Of a stretch of DNA of 64,000 bases, positions 1 through 13,339 are shown piece by piece. The notes below the pieces were generated by a model. That model had not been told where the DNA came from and searched no databases. It saw only the letters and a program-made list of their open reading frames with translations. The stretch's first letter is position 1; each line of letters starts with the position of its first letter. This DNA comes from Thuidium tamariscinum (Eukaryota > Streptophyta > Bryopsida > Hypnales > Thuidiaceae). The DNA lies in the NCBI GenBank assembly GCA_947034885.2, contig OX344753.2, forward strand, positions 6,324,001 through 6,388,000. The letters run 5' to 3'. The position numbers and the translations under genes are program-made.

Positions 1-983
1 AAGCCGTTGCTCTTTGTGACATTTAATCTGAGACATCAAAATCCAAATTCAAAAAATATGGATATGGATATTGTATACATAGAAAATACATATATGGTAC
101 CGAATGTGGATGCAAATATTTGATATAGTATAAATAGTGAATAGTGAATACAAATATGAGAGTGGATATGGGATATGGGATACGCGATTGTCCCATATTG
201 ATTGTCAAATTAACTCATTCTCAAAATTACAAGTAGGGGGTGGCAAAGGAGGAGGTGGAAGTCTAGGTATTAATTTTAATTAATTAACTTTTTTTGAACC
301 TTAGGGGAGGTCTAGGGGAATTCTTAAAATTTTAAATATTTCTTGGCACAATTTGTCTTTTGGATGGACCTCACATTATCCACTATCCATCCAAAAGACA
401 AGTGACATACTTCAAAAAGATGTGTATTTGATGATTTGATATCCAAACCTAAAGGGTTCTTATAAAAATATCATGTAATTTTCTGATGTGTATTCAATCA
501 TGACAAACTTGCATTTTAGTATTTTATGAATAAAAGGTTTTTTTTCAACACCTTCTTCAAGAGTGTACTTGAAATGTTCTACTTTCCTTGTGAAAAATCC
601 AATTGAATATACAATAACAAAACATTGTTCTATACTAATTATGATTCATATTACTTTTAATCATTGATATTGAAGTGAGATAACTAATAATACAAGTATG
701 ATAAGTATACAACTTCAAATTCTATATTTTACTTCACATTTTAATTCTTTTTCAAAACATCCAGTGATCTACAATGATATCAACTATCAATAGTTGACAT
801 CTTGTATACTAGTACCATAATAAAGAAAAATATATAGAAGTGCATAGTAATTGAATTTAGGAATAGCTATATATATATACTTATATATACATACATATGT
901 TTATTTTATGTGTGTGTATTGGCCTAAAATCTATTTTCACAACAACATTCATTCCATATGGAATACTAGTGGAATCAATGGAC
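1..983. other. AT-rich intergenic DNA
   Basis: No coding frame, RNA gene or complete element is visible. Reading frames are short and interrupted. Alternating TA/CA microsatellite DNA lies at about 869-900. The stretch ends at the TTAA that opens the foldback element starting at 984. Confidence 0.6.
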
Positions 984-1738
984 TTAACCCCCAAAAGACC
1001 AAGCTAAGTTTTTTAGCAACATAGCAATTTTAGGCAGCTCACCACGAGTGGAGTTTTTTTTTCTTTGAAATTTTTATACAACATGCACCCAAGGGGTAGC
1101 TCTAAGACCCAACAATTTTCATAACTTTTGACTTCATTGTTAAGAAGTTATTGCATGATATGTGATTTTTTTTAATCTTTGGGCAGCCCAAGCACCTCAA
1201 TAAAACTTCTTTAACGTCACTTTTCGAAAAATTAAATATTGAAATTGGTTATTTAGAATTATATGTATTTGGGAAGCTTTGAATCATTCCATTTGGATTA
1301 ATGAAGTGAAAGTTATGAGGAGTTTTAGTTTGCGGGTAGCTAGGTATGGTTTTCAAAGACTTCATACATTGAAACTCCTCATAACTTTCACTTCATCAAT
1401 CCAAACAAAATGATTCAAAGCTTCCCACATACACATAATTCTAAAGAACCAATTTCAATTTTTTATTTTTTCAAAAAGTAATTTTTGAAGAAGTTTTCTT
1501 ATTTGCCCATGTTGCCTAAAGACAAGCCCAAAGATCAAAGAAAATCATATATCATGCAATAACTTTCTAACACTGAAGTCAAAAGTTTTTGAAAATTGTT
1601 GTGCCTTAAAGCTACTCCTTGGGTGCATGTTGTGTGAAAATTTCAAAGAAAAAAAATGAAAACTCCACTTGTGGTGAGCTAGCTACCCAAAATTGCTATG
1701 TTGCCAAAAAAAATGCAACTTGATCCATTAGGGATTAA
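984..1738. mobile_element. TTAA-flanked foldback element (non-autonomous DNA transposon)
   Basis: TTAA is present at 984-987 and 1735-1738. Between them the two halves are near-perfect reverse complements of about 350 bp each, meeting near 1345. The left end reads CCCCCAAAAGACCAAGC and the right end, reversed, TCCCTAATGGATCAAG; both continue into a shared AGCAACATAGCAATTTT stretch and then into the complementary CTCACCAC(G/A)AGTGGAG. No open frame is present, so it must be mobilised in trans. The terminal sequence and an internal motif resembling AATGATTCAAAGCTTCCC are shared with the elements at 7065, 13340, 29988, 42121 and 55555, so I place it in that family. If transcribed it would form a long hairpin. 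Confidence 0.82.
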
Positions 1739-4700
1739 ATATGTGGTGGGCTTATACTATATGAATAGATTGTTATTTTTTCATCGATATGTATAATAAT
1801 TTGAAAATTTATGATACATTCAATGTAAAATATCAATATGTAAATACAATCTATAAATACACTATAAGATGTAAAATCCACACAAAAATTCTATTTAAGA
1901 AAAAATTTAACAATAATCCATAGAAATTTTCAAGGATTTTTAGTGCCTTTTGGAATTTAACCATAGATCTTGAGGATTTGTCAAGTAGTAAGAAAACACA
2001 ATCTAAGTTTCTTTCTTCTTTTCAATTACATCATAATTTGTTATGTACCACTAGTTTAAATTTTGTTCATTGCATATTTAATCAAATTATATCATGAAGG
2101 TGTCTATATCTCATTAGAAGCATGCAATTTAGAATTCCTTCACATCTTTTATATTTGCTTCAAATTCCATTTTCATTCATGTTAGCAAAATGAGAAAGTG
2201 GTTAGTTGCATAATGCCTAAAAGATTAATGGTTTAACTATAGAGCACACAAACATCCAATATCTAGATGATGTAGATTGTACATATTGAGATTGAGATTT
2301 CTTTCTCATTACAAGTTGGATGAAAGTCATTCTAATTTTTAGAGATACTTTATGAAGTTTTTGTCCTATCTAAGGGTTGGATTAGATATTACTAGAGTAC
2401 ATCTTTTTCTAAAATTATAAATGTGGAAGTATGTCAAGTGGTTGACTTGCATTGACCTAGTTCAAACTTAGAATTGCAAAAATGAGGTCATAGAATCAAA
2501 TAACACAAAAATTCCAAAAAAATGGCCATCTCAAGAGAACCTCATTTCAAATCCTTTTGAACAACATTTACTCAAAAAAAATGGTAATATTTTGCTTGTA
2601 ATTGAATTTAGAAGGAATTTTGAGTTTTTCCTTTCCAAATTTATAGAATATTATTGGTGATGGCATTGGTGAATCTAACCATATGAATAGAATCTAGAAC
2701 TCAAGTTCTACAACTTTTATTTGCACTTCAATTCCAATATATCTTTCCAAGAATACTTTATGATGATTTTTCCAAAATTGTCAATTCTGCAGATAAGTGT
2801 CAACGCTTAGGGATCAATCCCTAAAGGACTAAAGAACTCAATTTAAGATATTTAAGATCTTAACTAGACTCTATTAAATTCATACTTTTTTTTTCATTAA
2901 GCTTTTAGAAAGACCTCTAATCTTTAAACTCTATTAATGAAGCTTTATTTCACATCAATCTCATAAGCATTGCAAGAGTTAGAAGTTTTTTTTGTAAACT
3001 ATTACATCAAGGGCAAATAAAAAGAACTTCAAAAAATACTAGTTAATATTACTTTATAGTATATTTTGATACCTACACAAAAAGAAAGGATTGAACCATT
3101 CTATTTCAAACCATTCTATTTGTAATGAAGCAATATAAAATCTATTTTTGCTAGTGATGGAGTTAGAAAAAATATATGAAGCAAAACATACAAATAAACT
3201 AAAAATAGAGTATATATTTTCTTCTCATAGCATTTTTGCCATCAAGGTTTATAATAGAAGAACATGGTTGGGTGGATGGAACTTTAGATGATCTAGACTC
3301 TCCTACCAAAATCCTCTAAAAGACTATGTATACCCTCACTTTTTTTTGGTGGTCTCTATAGATTGTACAATTAGTCTGCCATGTGTTATTGCCACAATTT
3401 GAGTAACAATAATTTTCTAATTTTCTAATCCATAAAGCTCCAAAATTCAATAACTTTTATACTACATGTCCAAATGTCACAAAACAAACCCCATGCATCC
3501 ATCCTAGCAAAAAGCTTTCTATTGGTACCAAAAAATGTAACTGGGAGACATTGTTGTAGGGAGTGTTGTCTATTTGGAAAAATACAAGGCTTCTAGTTGT
3601 ATTAAGTGTTTGTAAAAAGAAAAGAAGTGCCCAAAACCTATGGAATCCTAATCCTACACCTAAACCAACCACAACCACCATGCCCCCCCCCAAAAAAAAT
3701 AGTTTCCAATAAATCTAACTACAAATCAACCTAGATCTCAACCATTAAATTTTGTTGGATGTAGTAGTACTTGTAACCCTCTCAAGTTTGCCTACTATGC
3801 CCTCTGAAGATCAAAAATACAACCTTCACCAAAATACTCAACAAAAGAATAATTCACAAAAAAAAACTACAATACACTATCATCACAACCAAAAATATGA
3901 TACCCAAGCAAAAAGTGATTTCAAGATAAGCCCTCAAAAATATATGAATACAAGAGAAAACAAGTAACTGACCTCCAAGGTTGGAAGTCAAGTCTTTAAG
4001 TACTCCCAAAGAAGTCACAAGACTACTGTAAAGAATGAGGGATAAATGCACAACCAAATCCTAACTTCCCTAAAAGGTCAATGGCCCCAAGATCTAACCT
4101 CCTTTTAGGGCTAATCCCTTGAAGAACTAAATCCCACTATGAAGCTAACCACCTATTAAACCTAACCTTCTAATAATTCAAATCTAACCTAAAAAATAGT
4201 GAAGTGTCTATTTTAACTAGTAGACAACCCACATCATGACAATGCATGGTCCAAAAGATCAATAATTACAATAATCTAAGATCCAAAATTAACTCAAAAA
4301 TCCATAACTTTCACACCATAGGTCCAAGGTGCACCATAATAAACAAACAAAACAAAACAAAACAACCTAACTAAAGGTTTGGATGAATAAGTAGGCCCAT
4401 TGTGGACAAAATCGTATTAATGGTTTACATTTTAGAATTTGAATGTATACCACCATTACAATTGTGCTTGTAATAGGGCTCAATCACCTTATTTGTATTA
4501 ATATAGACCTCCTTTTTGCCAACTTCCAATTTTTCCATCCTATTTTTAGCCCCATCTCCACCATAGTACTCATCCAAATCCATTTTTTTTTTTGACAATT
4601 TTAGTGCATTAATTCCAACTTGGGTAACATGTCAATCCTTGATTTGGTGGATACTTAAATGCTCATACGTAGATGAAATGGTGGTTATAGGTTGTCTTGA

Positions 4701-4899
4701 GGACTTTTATGACGCCCTACATGGTCAATTTTGTAATTTGGGGTAGACTACTTCAAAAGTTCCTAGAAATTACAATTTTAATCAAAATATTATAATTCCA
4801 CTTCATGTTGATTTGTAAAACATGCACACATACACCTCTGAAAAATATGTGCCCTTCTTGGAGTTGGCCCCAAGATATTCAAATTGCAAATTATATGGT
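1739..4899. other. AT-rich intergenic DNA with simple repeats
   Basis: I see no gene here. An (AAACA)n-type simple repeat lies at 4341-4366. A lone inward-facing end (TCAATCCCTAAAGGACTAAAG) at about 2813 resembles the TIR of the TTAA family, but no convincing partner was found, so it may be a truncated copy. The short open frames in this stretch are low-complexity. Confidence 0.5.
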
Positions 4900-5998
4900 G
4901 GTACAGTAGGAGGTCCTTAAATGGAGCATCCAAGGACTCAACTTCAATTTTTGGGAGGTGAAACATCTTGAAATATTTCTCAATAAATTTTCCTTAAAAG
5001 ACAAGTGAAATTGACATTGAACCCAAGTCATTTCATATTTTTGAAGCTTGGTAGAAATAGTCATAAAATTTTGAAGTTGAAGTGGCATAGGGCTCTAAAA
5101 TGGAACACCTCCTAAAGCGTATACACTTTTTACATTACCAAGGGCTATGAAAAAGCAACATGAACAAACAAGATACATTTAAGGAGGTCCTCCATTTTAG
5201 AGCTCACTTTGTTTTTTGAACCTCTTACCTCAAGGTAAGGTAGGTACACCCAAAATGGCACCTAACCTTAAAGTGCCCTGTACAACATGCATACATTTTC
5301 AAAATCAATCATGTACCCAGACTGTAGATGGTGCTCTCAGAAACACACTTTGACTATTAATAATTTTTGCATATAGTATCCAAATCCACTGTTGTTTGGT
5401 GTGTTGGAACATGCTTTCACTCACCAACAAGACTGTAAAAAAATCTAAACAACATAATAACAGGAACTAGGCTCAGTATGAAAAATTGGTGCTTTTGGGT
5501 ATACCTACCTTAGTATGCTCTAAAAGTGAACCATTTAAGAGCTGATTGCCTTTGAGGGAAGCTAACTCCTTGAATCAATTTTCAATCAATTTTCATATGA
5601 AGGAAAATGGAATCGGCATCTAACCCAACTGAAGATGTTTCATCTTTTCTAAACCTACGTAGAATTAAGGTAGAAGGCTCTTAAATGGAGTGGATTCTAA
5701 AATGGTGTCCTATCTTAAATGTATAGTACTTGTACATGTTGCTTTTTCATAGCCTTCAGCAGTGTACTGACAGTGTACATTTTAGCTAAGGCACCATTCT
5801 ACAGCCCTATGCCCTTTCAACTTCAAAATTTAATAACTAATTCAAAAAAGCTCAGAAAAATATGAAACGACTTGGGTTAGATGTCAATTCTACTTGTCTG
5901 TCAAGGAAAATTTACTGAAAAATATTTCTAGAAGATTTACCTCACTGAAATTCTGTTTCAGTCCTTAGGTGGTCCATTACAGGACCTCTTACCTTAGT
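4900..5998. repeat. Large inverted repeat (foldback) with about 330-bp arms
   Basis: The segment at about 4900-5222 and the reverse complement of about 5660-5998 share long matches. Anchors in both arms include AAATTTTGAAGTTGAA, CATAGGGCT, GGCTATGAAAAAGCAACATG and AGGTCC near the outer ends. A less repeated spacer of about 430 bp separates the arms. There is no coding capacity. Outer boundaries are approximate and no target duplication could be fixed, so the transposon superfamily is undetermined. Confidence 0.7.
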
Positions 5999-7064
5999 TA
6001 TGAATTTTTAGTCAAACACAGTGGTCACTAAACGCGACCCCCTGCTGAAATATACACCTCTCGTACATTGCAGAAACCAAAATGTACCCATGTGTCATGA
6101 TCGCTTTTAGAACAGTGCTTGCTTTTAGAGCATACTACTCCGATTGGGCAACACCTTCTAATTATAGAGAAAAATTGTGGGTTTTTGTTTTCCCCTTTAA
6201 TTTTCCTATTGGCCAGTGGCATGCCCCTGGTGCCAGAGCTTCTTGGGCCTGTTTCCGGTGTAGTTACGTTGTTGTTCAGTCTGCTCCCCAAGTTCAGTTA
6301 ACTTATTGTGCAATTGAGTTTCCAGTCTGAGGGATCCAACTGAGGCGAAGTTATGGTGCAATTGAAACTACTGAATGAGAGGGTTTTCCAAATCAATGTG
6401 GCAGGCCCAGGGGAGTTATGAGCATTCAATGGTTCCACTAGAAATTCATTAAATCCACATCCTGGGAGGGAAGACACGGCCTCACTGATGAGTGGGTGGC
6501 GTCCACTCTAACTTCACTTCACTTGACACTCTACTCTCCAGGGGCCTGGCCGGGAGGGGGAAGACAAGGGGGAAATTAACTTACTAGTAAGTTGTTAGTA
6601 GTAAGTTCGTTGCACCCAGTTCAATTAGTAACTTACGAGTGGGGTGTCATAAAGAATGGGTAGCTAAGGGCCAGAAAATAAAATAAAATTCAGGGACCAA
6701 ATGAAGCCTTTAAAGAAAGACAAAAAAATGGAGCCTTTGAAGTCCCACGCTTTTATTATTCCACAGGGAGGCAGAAAGGGAAGCCAGGGAGAGCATTCAG
6801 TGAGGGGTTCAGGTCGTGCTTCATAACTAAAGTTATTCCAATCCCAGTGGGTTCAATCCATGCTGGTGAAGGCGAGTGGCTAGGAAAAATGGATCCCACT
6901 TTTTTCTATTTTTTACATTATTAAAAATGATGATAATAAAAAAAGTTGAAAGAAAGTTTGAAAAAAGACTTTGAAATGTTCAATTGGGAGTTGGATCTTG
7001 TTTTACAAAGAAAACCCTAGTAATATTGAGAAACAAAGGGAATATATTACTTTGGACTTATAGG
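5999..7064. other. Non-coding stretch of more balanced composition
   Basis: Composition at about 6030-6900 is less AT-rich than the surroundings. Overlapping frames on both strands (about 6030-6330) do not resemble a known protein and are mutual shadows. A B-box-like word (GGGTTCAATCC) at about 6849 could mark an old tRNA-derived SINE, but no A box or tail was identified. It may be a decayed element or gene fragment. Confidence 0.35.
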
Positions 7065-7990
7065 TTAACCCCTAAAGGCCCACGGCCGTTTTTCAACCCA
7101 AAACCACTCAAAACTGCCATTTCTGCTCCATCCATGAAGAACAAAAAAACTAAAATTTTAGAATCTAACCATAGGATCTTGTACTTTACTTAACTAAGAT
7201 CATGTGGTGAAAATTTCATGAAGTTTGACCATATAGATAGGAAGATATGAGCATTCAAAGTTGGAAAACAAAGTTTTTTTAAACTCTAGTTTGCAACTTC
7301 AAATGACTTTGTCCTCCATTTATGTAATTTTTTTGCACTACGGACCTTGAATTTAAATTTTTTTCTATTGAGAAATTGAGCTAAGAGATTAGGAAAAAAA
7401 ATTCACAAAATAAAGACTTTTTTTTCATTCTTTAAAAAATTGTCAAGTAGATGTAGGTCCAAGATTGAAAGAAAAACTAAATTGCAAATATCTCATAGAT
7501 GGAATCAAAACACAATAATCCCAATGGTGAGATTGTTCTAACAAACAAAATCAACCTTGTCCAACAATTTTTTTTGAAAAATTGTGAAAATTGCATTCAC
7601 AAATGAATCCTATAAGTTATTTTTTCAAGAAGATGCTTAGATTGCCCGAAAAACAAGATTGTTCATAACTTTCACATTACTAATCCAAATGGAATGAATC
7701 AAAGCTTCACTTGTAGACAAAAATAAAATCTATAAGAAAAAAAAATTAATTTTTTAATTTTGAAGTTTTTGTAGATTTTTTTTTCTGCCCGGCGACATGA
7801 AAATTATGTTTAAGATGGCATAACTTTTGCTCCCGGTCACCAATTGAAAAAAAAAAAAATTCCCACAGAGCTAATCGGTTTTTCTATCTTATGTAAAAAT
7901 TTCAAGAAAATTCATTAAAAATTGAAGTCACAAATACCTGCCCGAATTCTTAAAGTCCCCCGAGGGGACTCTTGGGCCTTTAGGGGTTAA
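7065..7990. mobile_element. TTAA-flanked TIR element, copy A (piggyBac-like MITE candidate)
   Basis: TTAA occurs at 7065-7068 and 7987-7990. The 918-bp body begins CCCCTAAAGGCCCA and ends TGGGCCTTTAGGGG, so the first 14 bases are a perfect terminal inverted repeat. The TTAA duplication and CCC...GGG ends match piggyBac transposons, whose target is TTAA. Inside there is no open frame beyond chance, so it is non-autonomous. It aligns along its length with the copy at 55555 (both carry AAAACCACTCAAAACT, TCTAACCATAGGATCTT and GAAGATATGAGCATTCAAAG) and more loosely with the one at 29988. TTAA could instead be part of the inverted repeat, so superfamily placement is an inference. Confidence 0.85.
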
Positions 7991-8900
7991 AACCATTAAG
8001 AAAAAATGAAAAAAAATTCTATGGTGGAAACACCCAAAAACGTCCAAATAAGGAATTCAGCATAGTTGGAGGCAGTGTTTCCTTAAAATAATATTTTTCC
8101 TAAAATAATAAAATCATGAATATTTTAAAAAATAAAATAAAATAAGATGATGTATATAATTTCTATGATTTTACAAAGTATTGGCTCCCTAAACCAATGA
8201 AATTGTTGAATAGATGCCTCCAAATCTGAACATTGCTAAAATCAGCAATGAGCCAATCCAATTTTGGTATGTGTCTCTTGATTGCATTAGCGAATTATAG
8301 TCAAACAGTTGGCGAACACATTCACTGTAGTCTAGGGACGGTTTTGGATGAGTCTAGGGTCCACTACAAGGTACAAGTGCGGTATTGGGTGTTTCTCCCT
8401 TATTTGACTCAAAATAAATTTGTGGTTTCTAGTAAGAAATTGTGGGACAACTAGCTTCAAATTTTGAAATAAAGGGAGTAACAAAAATAGGTTCACCTCT
8501 GATTGCAATTAGTTTTTTTTGTTGATGTATCTTTCGAGGTGCCATATTAAGCTCTCTAAGACTTCATTGTCATTGTCGAGATATCTCAAAACCTTATGAA
8601 TTAATTTTTGTTTGTCCCTTCTTTAAATAAGATTTCTTCCATTCTACCTATGATGAGAGTACACACACTTTGTTTTTAAACCATTATCATAAGGGAGAAA
8701 ATTATAGAATTAAGAAAAAATCAAAAGAAAATTTTGCCCTCATATATAGATAGTGTAGTTTATTTATTTATATATATTAAACTATCTTCTTAAGAGTGGT
8801 TTTGTTAATTATTTACTTAAAGATTATACTATTTTCAAAAAGCGTTGTTGGTGAAAGTGAGTCTTTGTTTGTTTTTATACCACATCATTTGTTTCATGGT
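7991..8900. other. AT-rich intergenic DNA
   Basis: No supported gene. A 73-codon frame at 8233-8454 shows no recognisable domain and is flanked by repeat-like AT-rich DNA. Confidence 0.45.
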
Positions 8901-9714
8901 TTAACCTCTAAAGGGTGTTTATAACTATTTGGTCTTCTTTTGATTTTTAGAAGGTCATAGTAGAAGAATAGTCTTTGTTTATTATTTTAGGCTTTCATCA
9001 CAACATCTATACGACACAATCTTTAACCCCTTTGTGCCTGGGGAGCCATTTTGTGGCTTCTGGATGACTTCAGATGGTCATAAGAAGATGTGAATAGTAG
9101 TTTTTTCATCCACCTTTTTTAATGACTTTTTATGTTAAGTTACAAAGAGTGTCCAACTGAGTTCTTAGTCTAATTGATTTTTTTTGAGAAGTAATTAAGA
9201 AAAACGGTTGGCAAAATTTGCCATTTTAGTGTATTTTGAGAAATTGAGTAAATCTGAAATTTCTCCTTGAAAATGACATTTTTTGAATTTGAGCTCAACT
9301 AATGAAATGAAGGCCCTCTACTCTAGTTTCTTCTCCAACTAGAATTTTGGAAAAATTCGTAAATTGAATATTTTATTGCATTTTGAACTTTGGTTGCATT
9401 TTCAATGTCTATTGCATTCTAATTATGGAAGTACACGGAAGTTGAGTTTACACCATGATGTTTGTCACTCTAATGTACACACATTCTGAAATTTTTAGAT
9501 TTTTTTAGATAATTTTCTAATTGATATGATTTTTTCTTCACTTTCTCTTAAAAAATAATCAGAAAAATCTAAATTTTATGTGAAGCAGAGAAGACATGTA
9601 ATTCTATCTTTGAAATTTTAAAAAAAAATTTCATACATATTTACTCTTCCAAAATGGTAACAAACTGAACAAGGCTTCAAACCAATGGTTATAGGTCCGT
9701 CCTTTAAGGATTAA
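8901..9714. mobile_element. Possible degenerate TTAA-flanked element
   Basis: TTAACCTCTAAAGGGTG at 8901 and the reversed right end TTAATCCTTAAAGGACG at 9714 share the family core TAAAGG next to TTAA. A second TTAA followed by CCCC at 9023 is an alternative left end. Internal similarity to the well-supported copies was not evident by eye, so this may be a diverged member or a chance pairing. Confidence 0.33.
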
Positions 9715-12700
9715 GGATAGTTTTGTTTCATGTCATTTTGGTATGTATTGCAAAACAAATGAAGGTCTAAGATTTTTAGTGTGTTTTGGACAATTAAATA
9801 TACTATTTTAATTTAATTTATGTTTAAATTTTTTGTATGATATGTCCATGGGTACAAAAAATGAGTCACTTCATTCAATAATCATGATTGAAGTAAAGTT
9901 ATATATGATTTTGTTTTGCAAGCAATTATAATGTCTTGGAGAAAAAATAACATTTAAAGTTTATTTAGAACTAAAATTTCACAATTTTGCCACAAAAACA
10001 AAGTATTAAGAAGGTTTGTATAGCTTGCTAAAACTTTCTATCTATTAAAATTAATATAAATTGATTCATGTTGAAGCTATTATAATTTCATTTTTCCTTA
10101 ACATACTTAATATTTTTTTATAGAACAAAATCAAATTTTTCTTCATTACTTTTCTATTCACAAATTTTCAACTCAATGTTACAATATATTATCAATTTGT
10201 TTAGGTTCTAACATGCATACATTATTTTCTAAAAATCTTGGAAAATGTAATTCCTCACTTTTTTTTGCAAGGGCCCTTGAAGCTCAATTTATGAAATTTA
10301 ATTACTATGGTCTCACTATTAGATTTTTTATTTGATGAAATTTTAAGAGAGGATATTTCATTATGCTAGCTAATATATTTAATTATTAAATACACACAAA
10401 AAACCTTAGTATGTGCCTTGTGTTTCAAATGACATTTTCAAAGGAGTTTCAACATTTGGATGTGAATGAATTTTGGAGGTCAAATCAATAATTATGTGAT
10501 GTATGCCAATTTTCAATCGATTAAAGAAACATGAATGTCATAGATTCTTATAATGTATCACAACACATTATAATATCAATTATAATATTAAATATATCTC
10601 TTCCAACAACAATATTGTTTATTCTTAAGAGAATATTTTTAGGTGATGTTAATAAACCTCCAAACAAATGTCTATATGTGCTTAGTTGATAATTAATATC
10701 AAATACAATATAACATGTCAAGACTTATGGTCTATACGATCCATTCTTGATGTCACAAATATGTAGTACCATAATTTAAAAATTAATTGTCATTAGTAAT
10801 CTAATTTGAAATATAATAACTGAATTTTTTTTTCATGATTATGAATTCATTTGGAATGATTATGAACTTTCTCTCAAAGACTATTTTAAAATTGAATCTA
10901 TTAAAAAAATCAATAACAGATACTTTTTGTTATTCTATATTTCATTTTGTATTCAATCTCATTGATTTTTGATAGAACCAATCTTCTACCTTGTTTTTTT
11001 TGTTTTTTAAAAAAAAATTTGAAGGTATTTCTTGAATATTTTTATTTTTATTATTCATTTTATTATTTTGGTTCATTGTCATATTGCTGGTCATATTGGA
11101 GGCCTAAACAACTACCAAGGTTTGTGCAAATTTTTCAATCCCAACTTATAACTATCTTCTCCAATTCCAACTTATGAAACAAAAAATAATAAATTTTGAA
11201 GAAAATTTGATAAAAAAATATGAAAATGTGAAGTAAAAAGCTCTTGAAGAACATTCATGATTTATACCATGCAAACAAAAAAAAATAGAAGATCTGAAAA
11301 GTTTAAAGATTTTTGTTTTCAAAAGATTTTGAAAATAAGAAAATAGCTAAAAGTAGATTTCATGTAGCTTGAGATTTTGTCATTTTGTCATTGACAAAGC
11401 TTGTAATTTCCCACAATTTTGATTGAAAAGAATTATTATTTTTTAAATTTCAAAGATTTTTCATTATAAGAATTTGCAAAAATTAACAAGAATGTGAAAA
11501 CATTTGAAGTAAGATACAAGTTAGAATGTTTTTTCTATTAAATTTATCCTATAAGTTATGAATGTCTAGCATTACTTGAGGTGTGACAATAAAATAATCT
11601 AAGTTTAAAATTGTAAGGGTGAGATTAAAACTTGAATTTAGGAAAAAAAACACTCAATAAGATGAAATTGAAATCAACAATGGCTTACTGTCATTTAAAA
11701 GATAATTATCATTATGATTATAATAGCCGTAAGAAAATAAATAATGACTTTGTTCAAGAGTAGTTGACTAAATACAACTCATGGACAAAGTCACTAGTTA
11801 GGTCTACCTTTATTGCTTCATCTTTTAAAAGAATTTGAACCATGATTCATAAATAATCTATAGGAAATCCTCCCAAAAGGAAGATACTTTGTATCATAAA
11901 ATATTTAATTAATAATTGGACTACATTCTCTTAAAGAGATAATTATTATACACCAAGCTTCTAGAAGTACATGTTGTCAATAAATCTATAATTAATGTGG
12001 CCATTTTAGTCAATAGAGTATATTTTTGTTATATTAGATCATTGAAAATTAAAGAGCCAAATTAAGCATTTTTCTTCTAACAGAATTTTTGTTTCAATAA
12101 CATTGTAGGTGAAATGTAGTTACTCAATATATTTTAGTATAAGGAGATTTTCATCACATTGTTGTAAATTATATATTCATTTAAATCTTCATTTTATTTT
12201 ACAAAAATGACCTCACATGCAATTTACCAACTCTCCAAAACTTTAACCATAAATGGATACTAATTAAAAATTGAGCAATGCTTATAAATTTTATATTTCT
12301 CCAAATAATATTATAATTTAAAATATTCCTTTTAAAGTGACTCAAGTATTAAAGTCCACATCAAGGTGAGAGTCACTTCAATTGTTATAAATACATCAAT
12401 TGAATTTTCATTGAACACAATCTAATGAATTGTTTCAAAATAATAACTTATATCATATCAAAGTCATTCCTTTGTTATATAATCAAGTGCCTAAGGTTTT
12501 GTTGAAAAAAATTGATATTAATTCTAGTATTAATTTCATCAATCATATTCTCTAAAGAATACATTAGAAGGATTATTAATTTCTACTACCCAAATCTATA
12601 GAGAATATTATATATGTTCATTTCAACCTAAACAAACAAATTCTTGTAAGTAATTTACTCAAAACAATTTTATAAAAGAAAGAGCCTAGTAAGATAAGGA

Positions 12701-13339
12701 CACCTATTTGCAAACAAAGGGAGGTTTGTATCGGCTTTATTGTTTTCATCATCCTCATAAGAAAAAGTATTTTTCCTTGCAATAGCCAACTTATCTTTAA
12801 TCACCCTCTCATTTCTAATTTATAGGCTACTCTCTTTCTGTAAACTTGTGCCATAATTTCCATTTGTGGTACATTATGATTGGTTGCAAGGCTTTTATAA
12901 ATGCAACTAGTCCTTGGTTGATTTTGTTATTTGCCTATGCTTACAAATAGAAAAGTCTATATATCAATATAAGTAAAAGAAAATCTTTCACAAAAAATTC
13001 ATAGTAATTATGTTTTATATAATAGAATTTTTGAAAAATATGAAATCCTTCCAAATTCTATTATTATACATAGAAAAAATATTGCATTCAAAAAACTTGT
13101 ACTTCAAATATGCCTAATTGCATAAGTAGTTGGAAATGGGTCAGCTATTTTAATTTTGAGAATCATTACCCTCCTTTTTTTCATGATTTGTTGATTGACT
13201 TCTATAGTTGATATAGTAAAATAAACCTAATTTTTCAGCAAATTGATGACATTAGATTTTTTAAAAATTCTATCATTTCAAATAAAGTAGTCTAGACTAG
13301 TATTCATAGCAATTATTAGTTTTTGTATGACATGGTAAT
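9715..13339. other. AT-rich intergenic DNA without recognisable genes
   Basis: About 3.6 kb of highly AT-rich sequence. All frames are short; the 76-codon frame at 10947-11177 is low-complexity. I could not delimit any element here. Confidence 0.5.

Noticed and set aside
7065..7080. Interstitial telomere (TTTAGGG) at the TTAA-element ends
   Set aside because: Only one TTTAGGG unit per end and no tandem array; it is part of the TIR.
9023..9714. TTAACCCC at 9023 as the left end of the 9714 element
   Set aside because: The sequence after CCCC (TTTGTGCCTGGGG) fits the family less well than that at 8901; kept only as an alternative.
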